A stretch of DNA of 5,831 nt, from the NCBI GenBank assembly GCA_023416415.1, contig JAEZHR010000023.1, positions 1-5,831 of the forward strand, given 5' to 3'. This stretch comes from Pseudomonadota bacterium (GTDB lineage Bacteria; Pseudomonadota; Gammaproteobacteria; Burkholderiales; Burkholderiaceae_D). Positions 4,475-5,831 of the stretch are shown here, piece by piece. Below the pieces are notes generated by a model. The model was not told the origin of the DNA. It searched no databases and was given only the letters and a program-made list of their open reading frames with translations. The translations under genes were made by a program, and so were the position numbers. The first letter of the stretch is position 1. Each line of letters starts with the position of its first letter.

Positions 4475-5728
4475 ATGTCCCTCGCCTGCGGCGTCGACTT
4501 CGGCACCTCGAACTCCACCGTCGGATTCCACCGTCCCGGCCAGCCTGCGCTGCTGCCGCTGGAAGACGGGCGTCCGACGCTGCCTTCGGTCGTCTTCTTC
4601 AATGCCGACGACGACAAGACCCTGTTCGGCCGGGCCGCGCTCGCCGATTACCTGGCCGGCTACGAAGGCCGGCTGATGCGTTCGCTGAAGAGCCTGCTCG
4701 GCACTTCGCTGATCGACGGCCAGACCGAGGTTGACGGGCGCGCGCTGCCCTTTCGCGAGCTGCTCGGCCTGTTCGTGCGCGAACTGAAGCGCCGTGCGGA
4801 GCTGGCGGCCGGGGAGTCGTTCACGCAGGCGGTGCTCGGCAGGCCGGTGCGCTTCGTCGATGACGACGATGCGGCCGACCGGCAGGCGCAGGCGACGCTG
4901 GAAGAGATTGCGCGGGCGGCGGGTTTTCGGGAGGTGCTGTTCCAGTACGAGCCGATTGCGGCGGCCTTCGATTACGAATCGCGCATCGAACGCGAGGAGC
5001 TGGTGCTGATTGCCGACATCGGCGGCGGGACCTCGGACTTTTCTCTGGTGCGGCTGGGGCCGGATCGGGCGGCGAAGCCGGACCGGCGCGAGGACATTCT
5101 GGCCAACGCCGGCGTGCACATCGGCGGCACCGATTTCGACAAGTATCTGAGCCTGGCGGCGGCAATGCCACTGCTCGGGCTGGGCAGCCGGCTGGCGAGC
5201 GGGCTGGAAGTGCCGTCGAGCTATTACTTCAACCTTGCGACCTGGCACACGATCAACTTCGCCTACACGCAGAAGGTCTGGCGCGAGCTGCAGGACATCG
5301 CGCGCGACGCCTGCGAGCGCGACAAGCTTGATCTGCTGCTGAAGCTGATCGATCAGCGCGACGGCCACTGGCTCGCGATTCAGGTCGAGGAAGGGAAGAT
5401 CGCGCTGTCCGCGCAGGACGAGGCCACGCTGCCGCTGGACCGGCTCGGGGCGGAGCTGCAGCTGCCGCTGCAGCGTGCCGGGTTCGACGGCGCGATTTCG
5501 CATCTGGTCGATGGCATCGAGAACACAGTACGTGGCCTGCTGGCTTCAGCGGGGCTGGCGGCGGATGCGGTCGATACCGTGTTCTTCACCGGCGGCTCCA
5601 GCGGCGTGCCGCTGCTGCGCGAGCGCATTGCGGCGCTGCTGCCTGCGGCGCAGCGCGTGGAAGGCGATGTGTTCGGGAGCATCGGCAGCGGGCTGGCGCT
5701 GGATGCGGCGCGCAGGTTCCGGGATTAG
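4475..5728 (+). CDS. yegD: YegD-like Hsp70-family protein (ATPase domain only)
   Basis: 417-residue protein of the actin/Hsp70 ATPase superfamily, resembling E. coli YegD (about 450 residues), a putative chaperone of unknown client. Visible nucleotide-binding motifs are phosphate-1 GVDFGTSNSTV (6-16), K72 in LKSLLG at the place of the DnaK catalytic lysine, connect-1 region FQYEPIAAAFDYE (156-168), phosphate-2 IADIGGGTSDFSL (179-191), and adenosine motif FFTGGSSGVPLL (370-381). Also YegD-like are QAVLGRPVRF (118-127) and the IGGTDFD segment (216-222). It ends about 35 residues after the adenosine motif, so the substrate-binding beta domain and helical lid of DnaK are missing. ATG at 4475 places the phosphate-1 motif at residue 6, as in the family; earlier in-frame ATGs add unrelated residues. 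Only a weak GGAA precedes it. It is divergent from the ars operon. Very G+C-rich at third positions. Confidence 0.9.
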   Translation: MSLACGVDFGTSNSTVGFHRPGQPALLPLEDGRPTLPSVVFFNADDDKTLFGRAALADYLAGYEGRLMRSLKSLLGTSLIDGQTEVDGRALPFRELLGLFVRELKRRAELAAGESFTQAVLGRPVRFVDDDDAADRQAQATLEEIARAAGFREVLFQYEPIAAAFDYESRIEREELVLIADIGGGTSDFSLVRLGPDRAAKPDRREDILANAGVHIGGTDFDKYLSLAAAMPLLGLGSRLASGLEVPSSYYFNLATWHTINFAYTQKVWRELQDIARDACERDKLDLLLKLIDQRDGHWLAIQVEEGKIALSAQDEATLPLDRLGAELQLPLQRAGFDGAISHLVDGIENTVRGLLASAGLAADAVDTVFFTGGSSGVPLLRERIAALLPAAQRVEGDVFGSIGSGLALDAARRFRD

Positions 5729-5774
5729 CGGGTCATCCAGTTAAATTGCACAGGTATCCCGGAGAACGGAAAGA

Positions 5775-5831
5775 CTCCTTCCCCTTGCAGGGGGATGAGA
5801 ACGGGGTTTCGCAGAGCATGCTCTGCGCCGT
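5775..5831 (+). repeat. Tandem hairpins downstream of yegD, the second a perfect 18-bp palindrome
   Basis: First hairpin: TCCCC (5780-5784), loop TTGCAG, GGGGA (5791-5795), with outer CTC/GAG (5775-5777/5797-5799). Second: CGCAGAGCATGCTCTGCG (5810-5827) is perfectly self-complementary, and ACGG (5801-5804) can pair with CCGT (5828-5831) outside it with a GGTTT bulge. Being just past the yegD stop, it may be a terminator whose T-tract is cut off by the window end, or part of a dispersed intergenic repeat common in G+C-rich proteobacteria. It does not contain a gene. Confidence 0.45.

Noticed and set aside
4451..5503. Long 350-codon open frame on the minus strand across the Hsp70 gene
   Set aside because: It is the antisense shadow of a G+C-rich gene: Arg/Gln/Pro-rich, no domain, while the plus-strand frame has all Hsp70 ATPase motifs.
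1..5831. CRISPR array, tRNA/rRNA genes, insertion sequence or phage attachment site
   Set aside because: No regularly spaced direct repeats, no tRNA-like cloverleaf or rRNA stretch, no transposase or integrase coding sequence, and no terminal inverted repeats with target duplication were seen.

Overview
The window carries a five-gene arsenic-resistance operon read right to left (minus strand), flanked on the left by the start of a chemotaxis receptor gene (minus strand, cut by the window edge) and on the right by a divergent Hsp70-family gene (plus strand). High G+C, short intercistronic overlaps, a receptor with a 'LGGEP' HAMP entry and a YegD-type Hsp70 all suggest a Gram-negative proteobacterium. 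A betaproteobacterium (Rhodocyclales/Burkholderiales-like) is my best guess, but this is inference from protein style and not a database result.

Layout. 1-645 (-): N-terminal 215 residues of a methyl-accepting chemotaxis protein with a TTG start. 646-874: spacer with a possible promoter and an inverted repeat. 875-1636 (-): arsH, an FMN-dependent organoarsenical oxidase. 1629-2060 (-): arsC, a glutaredoxin-type arsenate reductase. 2066-3136 (-): acr3, an arsenite efflux permease. 3137-3367: a 231-base gap inside the operon with a foldable inverted-repeat structure. 3368-3877 (-): arsI, a C-As lyase-type dioxygenase with an unusual cysteine-pair tail. 3874-4224 (-): arsR, a repressor of the C95/C96/C101 type. 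4225-4474: divergent control region with a cluster of ArsR-like operator repeats and other palindromes. 4475-5728 (+): a YegD-like Hsp70 that is essentially only the ATPase domain. 5729-5831: two adjacent hairpins, the last one a perfect 18-base palindrome at the window edge.

How the genes work together. ArsR senses trivalent arsenic and controls the operon. ArsC reduces As(V) to As(III), which Acr3 exports. ArsI cleaves the C-As bond of trivalent organoarsenicals such as MAs(III), giving As(III) for Acr3. ArsH oxidises MAs(III) to the less toxic MAs(V). The operon therefore covers inorganic arsenic and, by two routes, methylated or aromatic arsenicals. No arsM methyltransferase gene is present here, so the organoarsenical branch looks aimed at arsenicals made by other organisms or by a gene elsewhere. 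Translation is tightly linked: arsR/arsI overlap by 4 nt, arsC/arsH by 8 nt, and acr3/arsC are 5 nt apart. The exception is the arsI-acr3 gap.

Most of the window is a recognisable system. The parts least explained by known families are the ArsI cysteine tail, the structured arsI-acr3 gap, the compound arsR operator and the terminal palindrome.
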